64,000 nucleotides of DNA from Siphlonurus alternatus (Eukaryota; Arthropoda; Insecta; Ephemeroptera; Siphlonuridae), in assembly GCA_949825025.1 (NCBI GenBank), contig OX463784.1, forward strand, positions 6,269,431-6,333,430, read 5' to 3'. This document shows positions 47,555 to 57,957 of this stretch, in pieces; positions within the stretch are counted from its first letter, which is position 1, and the number at the start of each line of letters is the position of its first letter. The notes below the pieces were generated by a model. The model saw nothing but the letters and a program-made list of their open reading frames with translations, had not been told where the DNA came from and made no database searches. Position numbers and translations under genes: made by a program.

Positions 47555-47925
47555 TAAGGTAGAGATAATATGGATCAGCTGGCCCAATGCTAAAAAAATC
47601 CCATTCATAAAAATTATGAAAAAAATTTAAAATGTTCTCCTCTACATCCCCTATCAGTAGGTAAAATATCATGTATACAAAAACGAGGGAGTTTTCGAGT
47701 TATTAATTTTTAAAGTTGACTAATTTAACATGGAGAAACGAAACTTCCATGTTAAATTAGTCAACTTTAAAAATTAATAACTCAAAAACTAGCTCGTTTT
47801 TGTTTACCTGATATTTTACCTACTGATAAGGTATGTTAAGGAGAACATTATAAATTTTTTTCATAATTTTTATGAATGGGATTTTTTTAGCATTGGGCCA
47901 GCTGATCCATATTATCTCTACCTTA
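47555..47925. mobile_element. Foldback MITE, family F3 (copy 3, best preserved)
   Basis: The element 47557-47923 (367 bp) is flanked by TA. The ends AGGTAGAGATAATATGGATC and GATCCATATTATCTCTACCT are perfect inverses. The arms also pair at ATGGATCAGCTGGCCCAATG, TGTTCTCC, and GTTGACTAATTTAACATGG around the centre. No ORF. Confidence 0.9.
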
Positions 47926-48697
47926 AATGTAGTAACAATATATTGTAAAATAAATAATTTAAAATTTTAAAAAATTATATAATTTTAATCATTTTAATTT
48001 TATACGTTTATTTATTTTTCTTTGTTATAAATTTCAATTTTTTTATTATAATGTATAATGTATATAATGTATATTATAATGTAATATTATTTGAGATTCA
48101 ATTTCAACAGACATGGCATTTTTAAGTTATATAAGTAAAAATGATGAATCTGAATTGATTGATTGGTTGGTATTTTGGTGCAATTGACACATTTTGGTTA
48201 TGTATGCCGCCAATGATGAATCTAAAAAAATGCACAGAAAGCATACATACATTATAGGTAACAAAATTCAAGCAGATCCACACAACCCACGCACATGACG
48301 TCATATATATAATGATGAAATGAAGTCATTTGAAGCGTTAAATCTTCTGAAGGACCCTGCGGGAGAAAAAGCTCCTTGGGACGTATATTGCTGGCTTAGA
48401 ATGTGCTAACGAAAGAGGGGGTACTAATTGCTTTAATTACATGAAAAGTAGTACTAAAGTTTTATCAAAGAAGTAATAAAATGTTTTACTAATTTTTTAT
48501 ATTAACTGTAATTATATATTTAATTATTAAAATTAAAAAATTAATTTAAAAATGTGTTCATTTATATTTAAAAATATAATTAAATATTCAAAGATTATAA
48601 TTTTAACTGTAGATAATTATATTATAATATAATTTATAAATAAAATTAAATGCCTGTTCTACAACAATCTAATTTTTTTTTTTTTTTTTTAGTATAA
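47926..48697. other. AT-rich non-coding DNA
   Basis: A T20 run just left of the next foldback. No supported gene. Confidence 0.5.
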
Positions 48698-48927
48698 TTT
48701 CTCATCATACATTGTCGTCTATCAAAGATTAAATATATAATCTTATGTTGCCGGTGCAAAATATACAAAAAAAAAAAATTCACTGCAAGAATCTAGAATA
48801 TATTGAAAGGCTTATTATATTCTAGATTCTTGAAGTGGAATATTTTTTGTGTACATTTACTACATTTTGCACCGACAACATAAGATTATTAATTTAATCT
48901 TTGCTGGACAACAATGTATGATGAGAA
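48698..48927. mobile_element. Foldback F6 (~230 bp)
   Basis: TTTCTCATCATACATTGTCG pairs with the right arm ACAATGTATGATGAGAAA. AATCTTATGTTG pairs with CAACATAAGATT, TGCAAAATATAC with its diverged partner, and AAGAATCTAGAATATA with TATATTCTAGATTCTT at the centre. A-rich and T-rich tracts lie just outside and inside. Single copy in this window. Confidence 0.8.
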
Positions 48928-49071
48928 ATAATAATAATAAAAAAAAAAAAATTATATTAAGAATCATTGAATCGTATGGTGCGTTGTAGGGAGTTTCCGA
49001 GGATATTTCAAATGGGTAAATATTAATTCTTATTGCAAATAAAATGAAAAAGAGTTGAAGTAATAGTCAAT

Positions 49072-49179
49072 CACTACGTTTACATGACAGTGTCTAATGC
49101 GTATTCGTTGACGACGCCTCATAAGAATAACATCCGTCGTCAACGAATACGCATTAAACACCATCATATAAACGTAGTA
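49072..49179. mobile_element. Tiny foldback MITE, family F4 (copy 3)
   Basis: 108 bp with ends CACTACGTTTACATGA and ATATAAACGTAGTA and the shared arm GCGTATTCGTTGACGACG. Same core orientation as copy 2. About 7.3 kb from the other two. Confidence 0.85.
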
Positions 49180-49335
49180 ATGTAATATAAACAAATTTCC
49201 TTTAGTTATATCACATGAACTAAAGTTGAATTTTTTAGCCTTGGAGTACCTAAAGAATTATTGTATCTGAGAGGTTATTTGAATGGCAATTATTGACAGT
49301 GACAGATTTCTGTGGTTTCTTCAATACTAGAGTCA

Positions 49336-49665
49336 ATAGACGACACATGAAAAATTTTATTGCAGAAATGTATAGAGGGCACCAAATTATGCTACTCTGA
49401 TTTTTTACAGATTTTTTTGAGACCCAGAACTATTTTTAAATAAATATTGAATGTTCTGTAAGTTAAGTTGGCATCCCTGAATCCTTATTAAAAAGAATAA
49501 GACCGAGACGCCTCTAGGGGGCGTGGCTGAATTTTCAATAATTATTTAAAAATATTAGTTCTGGGTTTCAAAAATTCTGAAAAAAGTTGGTGTACCATAA
49601 TTTGGTATCCTCTATTCATTTCTGCAATAAAAATTTTTCATTTAGTTTGTCCATTGCTGGGATGA
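49336..49665. mobile_element. Diverged foldback F7 (~330 bp)
   Basis: ATGAAAAATTTTATTGCAGA, GTATAGAGG and AGACCCAGAACTA on the left pair with AGTTCTGGGTTTC, CCTCTATTC and TCTGCAATAAAAATTTTTCA on the right. Pairing is interrupted by many substitutions, so this is an old element. The centre is GC-richer (CGCCTCTAGGGGGCGTGGCT). Confidence 0.7.
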
Positions 49666-50157
49666 AACCATGACAGTGTATGATATTACTAGGGAGTTTT
49701 GGTACCTGAATCAGTTAAGTGTGAAAAAAAGTGTTTAACTTTAATTATTTACAGTTAAGTACTTAGAATTAAATTCTTAAAATAAATTTAATCATTCAGC
49801 TTAAAATCAAGGACGTATATATACAAAGTTAACATCAAACTTGCTTAACTGTCCATAATATAATTGTAATTTCAGCTTAAGGAAGTTCTCATTTCTATTT
49901 TGACATATTCAAGAGTTTGAGGCTAAATCCCTAAAGACATCAGGTATTAAGTGACGTGTGTAGAGATAAACAAAGAGAGAGTTAGGGGGTTGGTGATGTA
50001 AGCGCTGGCGAGTTTCAAACGTGGAAATAACTCCATCATTACAACCCAGAGGTTATCGAATATAACATTTGTACACGGTATACTTTTATCTGTATCACTA
50101 AAAAAAAAATTGATATCGCCAAAATCTTAGCACCATGACATATAAAGGTTTTGAGCA
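49666..50157. other. Non-coding DNA
   Basis: One GGGAGTT at 49692. At about 50027-50050 the minus strand reads ATAACCTCTGGGTTGTAATG, a likely SINE-head scrap. Nothing else. Confidence 0.4.
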
Positions 50158-50520
50158 TTGTATATTTTACAGGTTTTATTGTTTGTTAAGAGGCATCCTC
50201 ATTATTTTTCTCAGTGTAAATTTGTGCACCAAAATTCTACTTGCCATAAAGATAATTTTGTATTACAACGTCACAGAACAACTGCGTATGAAGATGGACT
50301 TCTGTATATATCCCAAGTGTTTTATAACTATCTCCTTGTCAGTATTAGGAGTGAAAATAATAATATATTTCAGTTTAAAAAGAAAGTGAAATAGTATTTT
50401 TTATTCCTCAAGAATGTATATCATATTGACGATTTTACGAAAAAAATGAACGTTATTATTATTTCTGATTATGTTACTCTATCATGGTAGAGCAATAAAA
50501 TTTCTTATTCTTATTAAAAA
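50158..50520 (+). pseudogene. Decayed LINE ORF2 C-terminus and 3' end
   Basis: The frame at 50158-50394 shows the typical C-terminal tail of CR1/Jockey-group ORF2 proteins. A decayed YNTR-type region (HQNSTCHKDNFVLQRHRTTA) is followed by YEDGLLYISQVFYNYLLVSI and FQFKKKVK, then an in-frame TAG. The same frame continues beyond the stop as YFLFLKNVYHIDDF, the expected continuation in this family. The 3' UTR is short and ends AATTTCTTATTCTTATT, a short-repeat tail. In layout it matches LINE-2 (YNTRNKSN, then the LPACLKE and FRTKLK regions). It is a distinct, older LINE family; about 80% or more of its ORF2 is missing. The overlapping frame at 50135 is a shadow. Confidence 0.65.
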
Positions 50521-50577
50521 TTACTTATGATAAAAATTTTCGTTTCATTAGCTGTGCGTATATAGTAATTTATTCAA

Positions 50578-50650
50578 TTATTCATGCAATTTGACAAGGG
50601 GAACCATGGAAATCACTGTAAAATGGTCAAAAGGGCGATCTCAAAATATG
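50578..50650 (-). repeat. SINE central-domain fragment (minus strand)
   Basis: On the minus strand CAGTGATTTCCATGGTTCCC resembles the SINE core start. It is weak and short, and no head or tail is visible. Confidence 0.3.
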
Positions 50651-52624
50651 TAAGTTGCATGAAAATATACAAGAAAATTCATTTCAAATAAAACTGATAC
50701 TCAATTTGTTTATAATTTACCGTGTACTACTGATTTTTGTTGAACGGAAGCTGTGACGATGGACCACGCTGAAGATCTGAGAGATGTTGACAGATGTCAG
50801 TGACGAGATGAGGAAAGAAACGGTCCATTACACAAACATGCTGTGACGTGTCTGTCAACAACAAAATATGTGACAGTTCTTTAAAATCTTGTCAACTTTG
50901 TTAAAACCAAAATACATTTTGTTTAATTATGTTGTAACCATGGTCTTCATTTGTCTATAGTTGCAACGTATACTGAAATTAAAATGACAAATATAAAGCT
51001 AAGAACTAAATGTTAAAAAACGTTAATTATATATTTAATTAAAAAAATCAATAAATGTAATATATTATAATTTTAAATTTAAATTATTTTTTTATATTTT
51101 AATGTTTGATTTTATTTACTATTTTTTTGACTGTATTTATTATTTTCTAAATAAATATAAATCCATACTTTCGTAAGTAACTAGTAGCAAAAAACTACAA
51201 TATACACAATGCCCACGAGTCTTGATAAAGGAACTATTGTAAGTATAAATTATCAATTAATATCAAATTATGGACAAAATCCTTATTTTATTTTGATTGG
51301 GGAGTTGATGTAAAGAATATAATTGTTTAAACTACTCCACAATTATTGAAAAAGTTTCACATAATTGCCCAAATAAAAAATTAACAAAAAAAAAAACACT
51401 TAAGGTTTTAATTTTCATAAATATATTAATAAAATTATGTATAAATATTTTTTTAATTCTATTGTAAATTTGTGTGTATTTTTATTGAGCAATAATTTAG
51501 ACCAGAAACTTATGGATTTCATTAAATTTTGTTAAAAAAATGTATTTGATCCAATAAACTAAAAGAAATAATCAGGATCTCATTCATTCCAAAGGATTTT
51601 ACTATAAATTTTAATATAATATTTTATTTGCCTTTTTCAAAATATGAATAAAATACTACGCGTATAGAAAGCAACTAAAACCCTCACTTGCATACATAAC
51701 TCCCTTTGTGTGTATGCTTGCAGTTTTAAACTTAGAAAGGAAGCATAATAATACTAATTTATGTTAACTAGAAAATTAAATTTAAAATTAAACATTTAAT
51801 TTAAAAAATTATTTTAATTTGTTTTAATTTTAACTACTTCAATTTATTATTTTTAAAAATTATGAGTGCAGATGAATTTAAAATAACTTTATATAATTAC
51901 AAATAATAATTTTATGTATTATTATGTACCTTGTTAATTTAATACTTCGGTACAAGGAAATAAGCTGGGATTTCTGATGGATGCTGATTCTCATTTAATT
52001 TGAAAATTTTACCATTTGTGACATGCTAGATTTGAATAATTTTATTTCTAAATGTTAAGGAATAAAAATGCTGATAGTAAAATATTTAAAAATAAATTTG
52101 AATGATCGTTATTGTGTAAAATATATAAAAAATATTTTTTTCTTAAGAATATTAGCACAGATACTACAATGGTTTAATTTAATAATAAGTTTAAAACAAT
52201 GTAATTTCTCAATACTAAATTTTACTCAGTATGTAAGGGAGTTCTCTACCAAAGAATTAATATCTAATTCTTTGTCTCTACTGTTACAACCATATAACTA
52301 TATTATATTGCAGTAGCAACAATTGTTACTAAGCTTTTTTTATATATGAAACAGTTGACTGCAATTATATATAGAATGAAACGTACGCCAAGTTTAATGT
52401 AATCCATGCAGAGGCTTTGAACATCTGCTGGAGAACAATGGACTCCTCTCAATTGACAACTGACCTACTTGCAAGTACTGCAGTAATTGTTATCTACTAA
52501 ATGGAGAGAATTTTTTTCAACCCTGTTGTAGCGCACTGTTTGTAACATTTGACTTCCCGGAGACTATTGTTTACGATTTTATGAGTTCCAACTATGTCCT
52601 ATAAAAATCTATTCAATATTTGTC
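50651..52624. other. Mostly AT-rich non-coding DNA
   Basis: 50740-50880 is less AT-rich (GATGGACCACGCTGAAGATC, GTGACGTGTCTGTCAACAAC) but has no ORF, palindrome or splice pair I can support. The rest is AT-rich. The 82-codon ORF at 52068-52316 is not supported. Confidence 0.45.
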
Positions 52625-52790
52625 TAGTTATGACTAAGTAAACCATGGAAACTTCAGTCAAGATGGTCGAAAATTGATGGATGAACTCTTGAATGCACGA
52701 AAAATCCAGCTCTGCCTGGAATCGGACTCAAGACTTTCTGATTATGATTCAGATACACAAAACTACATCAAATATGCAGAGTTTAAATTT
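52625..52790 (-). mobile_element. tRNA-derived SINE, type C-like, minus strand
   Basis: On the minus strand a tRNA-like head with B box (TTGAGTCCGATTCCAGGCAG) is followed about 50 bp later by the central-domain start (CTTGACTGAAGTTTCCATGG). It ends within or just after the domain, so it is 3'-truncated and diverged. Confidence 0.5.
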
Positions 52791-53208
52791 GTTAACAGAT
52801 AATAAATGATTTTTTTATATTAATTTATTAAAAAAACTCAATATTTATGAACTGTAGGAAAGCAACATTTTTTCCTTTTTCACCTTATTTTAATATAAAA
52901 ATAACTCAATTTTTACCCCTGCGTTTATTGAAATGTTTAATATCATAACCTTTTCATGACATTTCTATTCAATCAATAGCATCATTATAATGTATTACAA
53001 AATGAATGCATTATCTCTTATGAACATAAACATATGACATCATTATTTATAGATCGATGTTTGTTGGAAGGAAATCATTAATACCATCAGTGTGACGTTA
53101 AAATAGATGGCAGTGATTGTCTCTTGTTGTTTTGATCGTTATTCGCTGAAGGTCGACTATCAGAAAATACTGCTCTTTAATTTCCGCTCTTGCATCCTAA
53201 CCTTCAAG
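52791..53208. other. AT-rich non-coding DNA
   Basis: No supported feature. Confidence 0.5.
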
Positions 53209-53381
53209 GCAAAAGTACACTGAAAAAAATTACATGACATTAAAAAGTATCAGTTTTCATTAAAGCAAAATTACACTGGAAAAATTACATGACATTAAAA
53301 AGTATCAGTTTTCATCAAAGCAAAATTACACTGAAGAAAACATATATGACATTAAAAAAATAGTATCAGTTTTACTGCAAA
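53209..53381 (+). repeat. Tandem repeat, ~56 bp unit, three copies
   Basis: Units start GCAAAAGTACACTG, GCAAAATTACACTG and GCAAAATTACACTGAAG. Each contains ATGACATTAAAAAGTATCAG and ends in TTTTCAT/TTTTACT. The first two are nearly identical; the third is diverged. Non-coding. Confidence 0.88.
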
Positions 53382-53747
53382 ATAGAATTTAAATATTAAT
53401 CCCTATTAAAGGAGTTGAAATTTTTTTTTTTTAAATTTTAAACTCGAAAGAAGTATAATGAATTGCTGTGAAATATCCGAGTAAAAAAAATCTAATAATA
53501 ATCCGCCACAAAAAAAAGATGTTATTTTAATTCTGAATAATGTGACCTGTATTAAAATAATAAATAATACTCCAGCGTTTTTGCAGTGTACAATAGATCT
53601 AATCTCATGTCTAATTAATACTAGTTTTGTTTTAAACCTCGCATTTTATTAAGGGTGGGAGGAGAGGTCGATGTGATCGTAACTCTTTTAAAGAGGAAAA
53701 AAGGTGTGAAATACTGCTCTTAAAATTCTGAAAAATTATTGCATTCC

Positions 53748-53963
53748 TTAAGGTGCATTCAGATGGCGGTTTTTATCATGCGGCGCGACGCGAATTAATG
53801 CGCATTTGCTGTAACATCCATTGGCGGCCATATTGGGCGATTAAAAGAAAAAGAGCATCGTAATTAACGCGATTACCTGCGAATTCGCCGCCGCATAGGA
53901 TTTCGCAGCTTTTAAGTTAAAATCGCGCCGCGTCGCCGTTGCCGCCATCTGAATCCACCTTTA
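53748..53963. mobile_element. PIF/Harbinger-like MITE, GGTGGATTC family (copy 2)
   Basis: The element 53751-53960 (210 bp) is flanked by a TTA direct duplication. The ends are AGGTGCATTCAGATGGCGG and CCGCCATCTGAATCCACCT. The interior is collinear with 29485-29696 (GCTGTAACATCCATTGGCGG, AGCATCGTAATTAA). CpG-rich; no ORF. Confidence 0.85.
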
Positions 53964-54511
53964 GTTAGCCCCTCAACTTTGTATTTCCGCAAAAAAAAAA
54001 TAGAAAATAAAAAAATAGTTAGGAAAAAACATGATTTTTTTTAACATTTGATTTAAATATCGTGTTGTTTCGCCCCCTCCCCCCCCCCCCTTAGTATATT
54101 AGCGTGTGACAAAATATCGTTTATTAATTATGGGGTTAATGTATATAGTATACGAATAGTTTATATCGTACTGTATTTTTCAGTGTAACTTGAATTTTTA
54201 TTGACTATACAAAGTAATATTATGTCTCTATTTACTTGTCTGTTTTAATTTAAATTAATGAATTTGCTTTTATTTGCTTCCTTTTATTATATAGGTTACG
54301 TGTAGTTGATAAAATATAATACACATATAAATAATTTAGGTCAAATAGTGATTGAAAATATTATATTACTATAGTATGGGTTTGAATAACAAATAAAAAT
54401 AATGTTTTTAATTTAGTTTTATGTATTTTGATACTGGAGGACTTGTAAAATGTAATTGAAATAATATATGTACCAGTTGCAAATTGCGACATTTTTTTAT
54501 TACAAAAAATT
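53964..54511. other. AT-rich non-coding DNA with a C-run
   Basis: A pyrimidine tract (CCCCTCCCCCCCCCCCCTT) near 54073-54093. No gene. Confidence 0.5.
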
Positions 54512-54738
54512 TATATTTATTTATTTATTTATTTTTATTTTGGAACTTCTTTTTGGTTGTACAAGACAAACATATGTTCAAGTCAAAATTGGACAAAATA
54601 CAACATAAAAACATCAAACTTAAACACATTTACATAAGTTATTTAACACTATCAAACACAATCACTGACAATAATAATAAAAACAAAATACAAGCCAAAG
54701 TCACCATTAATACTGATAAATTTTAGTTTATGTGGAAC

Positions 54739-54902
54739 ATATATATATATACATATATATACATATATATATATATATACATACATACATACACATACAC
54801 ACACACATATATACATACATATATATATATATACATACACATACACATATACACACACATACATATATGTATATATACACATACATACATATATATATAT
54901 CA
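54739..54902 (+). repeat. (TA)n/(CATA)n microsatellite in LINE-2 3' UTR
   Basis: Alternating TATA and ACATAC repeats expanded within the LINE 3' UTR. ORFs on both strands are artefacts of the repeat. Confidence 0.93.
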
Positions 54903-54942
54903 GTCAATACAATGTATATGTAAATTTATAATTTTGTTTATT

Positions 54943-57900
54943 TTATAATCCTGATAATACTTTTTCAGACATTTTATTACTCTCAAAAGCTTTAATAGAG
55001 TAAAACTCTTTATTGATCAATACATTCTTTAATTTTGTGCGAAAAAGTTTACTGGTTTTTATTTCTTTCAAACATGCTGGTAAAAATTCATAAAATTTTG
55101 CTGTTTGATACATTGCACAGTTTTTGAAAAATTGTGTGTTATGTCTTTCAGTAACTACATTCGATTTATTCCTAGTATTATAGTCATGATAGCCATCATT
55201 CTGAACATAAAAATTTGGATGATTTTTTTTGAATGAGGCACAATTTAAAATATAAATGCAAGGGACAGTTAACATTTTATTAGCCTTAAAATGTGAAACA
55301 CACGACTGTCCTTTTGGTATTCTTAAAATCGTTCTAAGTGCTCTCTTTTGCAAAACAAAACATCGATTCAATAGTTCCGATTTACATCCCCAATTTATTA
55401 TGCCATATGCCAAATGTGGATAAACATACGCATAATATATGGTTAGCAAGGTTTCATGAGATACATGATTCCTGATTGTATATAACATAAAATTGGCCGA
55501 ATTTATCTTCTTACAAATCGCATTTACATGTAAAGACCAATCCAAACTTTCATTAATGTGTAGACCAAGAAACTTAACAGACTCTGCTCTTTTAATTGTT
55601 TTCCCGGCTAATTGCAACAAATAACTATTCAAAGGGATTTGTCTAGGGGAATGAAATTGGATGTATTCGGTTTTAGTTGAATTTAATATTAGCTTATTAT
55701 TTGTACACCATGTATGTACCTCTTCAATAGTAAGTTTAATCTTACGAATTAATTCATCTTCGGCTTCTGCTGTGATTATAGCTGTAATATCATCAGCATA
55801 CTTTACTAATACCGCATTCTTGACATGATCTGATAAGTCATTTGTTCCTGTATTAAACAATGTGGCTGACATTTTTCCTCCTTGAGGAATTCCAAGTGTA
55901 ATCGGTAATTTGTCTGATTTATATGTAATATTTTGGCCGTTAGAATTTGAATTTAATTCAACATATTGTTGTCTGTTAGTTAGATATGAATCTAATAGAT
56001 TACGACTCGAAACTCCTATTCCCATGTTATCAAATTTATTCAATAATACATCTTTATTTAGACTATCAAACGCTTTAGATAAATCAAAAAATATTGCAAC
56101 GCAAAATAGTTTATTATCTATTGCCATATAAACGTGGCTTAAAAGATCAAATAGTGCTGTATCAGTAGAACGGTCTTTCAAGAATCCATGTTGACAGGGA
56201 GCAATTAAATGATTTTCTGTTTGATAATCCGTAATTTGATCGTCTAATGTATTCTCAAATAATTTGCCAAAAACAGATGTATTTGATATTGGTCTGTAAT
56301 TATCAATAATGAAAGTTGGGCCTTTTTTATGAGTTGCATAAATCTTAGAATCCTTTAAACAATCAGGAAATATACCATCTGATATTGAATGGTTAATTAA
56401 ATTAGATAAAGGGACAGACAAAACAGAAGCACAATATTTTACAACAGTATATGGTATTTCGTCTGGGCCAGCTGCATACTTATTAGGAAGGGATTTCATT
56501 CGATTTAAAATATAAATCGGGTCTATCGAACTAAAATTTAATTTCGTTTTACTTTTATCAGAATCGACAATAATTAAAGTATTAGAATAATTAAAAGGAA
56601 ATTTTTCTGTTATTATATTTTCAATTGTCTTGACAAAAAAATTATTAAATAAATTGCAAATTAGTTTGGGGTCTGTAATCATTACACTATTTATACATAA
56701 TTCATAATTATTCTTATTATTAACATTTGTTTTCTTTGTTTTGCATTCTTTATTAATTATATTCCACGTAGCTTTAATTTTATTATTAGCTCCTTTTATT
56801 TCATGGTCATTCTCTTTAAATTTAGCGGTGGCCATATTTTGTTTATAAGATTTCATTTCCTTTTTATAAGTAGACTCTAAATTTGGGTCAGTAAATTTTA
56901 CATCATAGTGTAAGCGTTTTAAAGAAATCCCTTGTTCGTAAAGATGGGGGTTATTGAGTATCCAGGAAGGTTTATTTTTGTTACTTGAAATTTTTCTTTT
57001 AACAACAGGAAAAGCCTCGTTGAAATGATAAATAAAAATTTCAAGAAATTTTGACCATCTCTCATTTGAATTGAGATCAGGATTTAATAAATCATTCCAT
57101 TCTTCACGAATTAATAGGAGCAGAAAATTATCTAAATTGCATTTGTCAAATATTCGTTTATAATAAAATTGTTTTTCTTGTATTTTATCAATGTTCTTCG
57201 AGTTATTTAATGTTATTGTGACTATAGTATAGTTATGGTCCGACAGAGTTGTTTTTTCAGTTTTATAATTAGTATTAATAGCAGATGTACTTTTAATAAT
57301 ATGATCAATTAAAGTAGCCGTTTTCATTGTTTCTCTAGTAGCGGAACTATTAACAATTTCCAACTTGTATGAGTCCAGTATATCTTTATATAAAATTACA
57401 TTTGCATCATCAATAAATAAATTAAGATTTACGTCACCCGCAATAATAAAAAAATCATCATTATTTTTACAGTATTTAATTAATTTTTTGCATAACATTT
57501 CAAATTCTTTTAAGAATGGTTTTATATTATTTTCTGTGTTGTCAAAATTCTGAATTTTTTTCATCACTCTAGATATATTAGGTGGGCGATATATAGAAGC
57601 AAAATAAATGTTTGTTGTATTGTTAATTACTAATTTCGCTATGCAGCATTCAAAAACTGATTCAATGGATTTTATTTTAATATCATTTATATTTGAACCT
57701 TTACGAGATAGAATTACTACTCCCCCACATTTTTGAATATCTCTACAGTAATATGAAACTATCATAAAATTTTTAAAATTTATTGTTATAATTTCAGATT
57801 CATTCAGCCCATGTTCACATAATATAATTATATCACAATCAACCATTTCAAGAAAATACTCAAATTTTGGTAATTTATTTTTTAGGCCTGGTAAGTTAAG

Positions 57901-57957
57901 CTGAAGAATTTTAATATTACATGGGGCTGAGTGAACCTGAACATTAAGTTTTTTTTT
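54943..57957 (-). CDS. LINE-2 ORF2: endonuclease and reverse transcriptase
   Basis: The endonuclease would nick target DNA and the reverse transcriptase would copy element RNA in place. Counting from the ATG at 57846 (967 codons), the endonuclease motifs are LCEHGL (Glu 11), AGDVNLN (Asp 138, Asn 140) and SDHNY (202-206). The RT carries AAGPDE (458-463), DNYRPIS (515-521), motif [10 protein letters not shown] (587-595), motif [14 protein letters not shown] (652-664) and motif C YADD (683-686), then [11 protein letters not shown] and KFLGLHI. The C-terminus has [20 protein letters not shown] and YNTRNKSN. The frame is open upstream of 57846 through [13 protein letters not shown], the endonuclease N-terminus with its catalytic Asn, back across the ORF1 stop into the A10 run, without any ATG. 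I therefore extend the coding region to 57957; initiation is unresolved. All catalytic residues are intact. Confidence 0.93.
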   Translation of the reverse strand, partial: KKKLNVQVHSAPCNIKILQLNLPGLKNKLPKFEYFLEMVDCDIIILCEHGLNESEIITINFKNFMIVSYYCRDIQKCGGVVILSRKGSNINDIKIKSIESVFECCIAKLVINNTTNIYFASIYRPPNISRVMKKIQNFDNTENNIKPFLKEFEMLCKKLIKYCKNNDDFFIIAGDVNLNLFIDDANVILYKDILDSYKLEIVNSSATRETMKTATLIDHIIKSTSAINTNYKTEKTTLSDHNYTIVTITLNNSKNIDKIQEKQFYYKRIFDKCNLDNFLLLLIREEWNDLLNPDLNSNERWSKFLEIFIYHFNEAFPVVKRKISSNKNKPSWILNNPHLYEQGISLKRLHYDVKFTDPNLESTYKKEMKSYKQNMATAKFKENDHEIKGANNKIKATWNIINKECKTKKTNVNNKNNYELCINSVMITDPKLICNLFNNFFVKTIENIITEKFPFNYSNTLIIVDSDKSKTKLNFSSIDPIYILNRMKSLPNKYAAGPDEIPYTVVKYCASVLSVPLSNLINHSISDGIFPDCLKDSKIYATHKKGPTFIIDNYRPISNTSVFGKLFENTLDDQITDYQTENHLIAPCQHGFLKDRSTDTALFDLLSHVYMAIDNKLFCVAIFFDLSKAFDSLNKDVLLNKFDNMGIGVSSRNLLDSYLTNRQQYVELNSNSNGQNITYKSDKLPITLGIPQGGKMSATLFNTGTNDLSDHVKNAVLVKYADDITAIITAEAEDELIRKIKLTIEEVHTWCTNNKLILNSTKTEYIQFHSPRQIPLNSYLLQLAGKTIKRAESVKFLGLHINESLDWSLHVNAICKKINSANFMLYTIRNHVSHETLLTIYYAYVYPHLAYGIINWGCKSELLNRCFVLQKRALRTILRIPKGQSCVSHFKANKMLTVPCIYILNCASFKKNHPNFYVQNDGYHDYNTRNKSNVVTERHNTQFFKNCAMYQTAKFYEFLPACLKEIKTSKLFRTKLKNVLINKEFYSIKAFESNKMSEKVLSGL

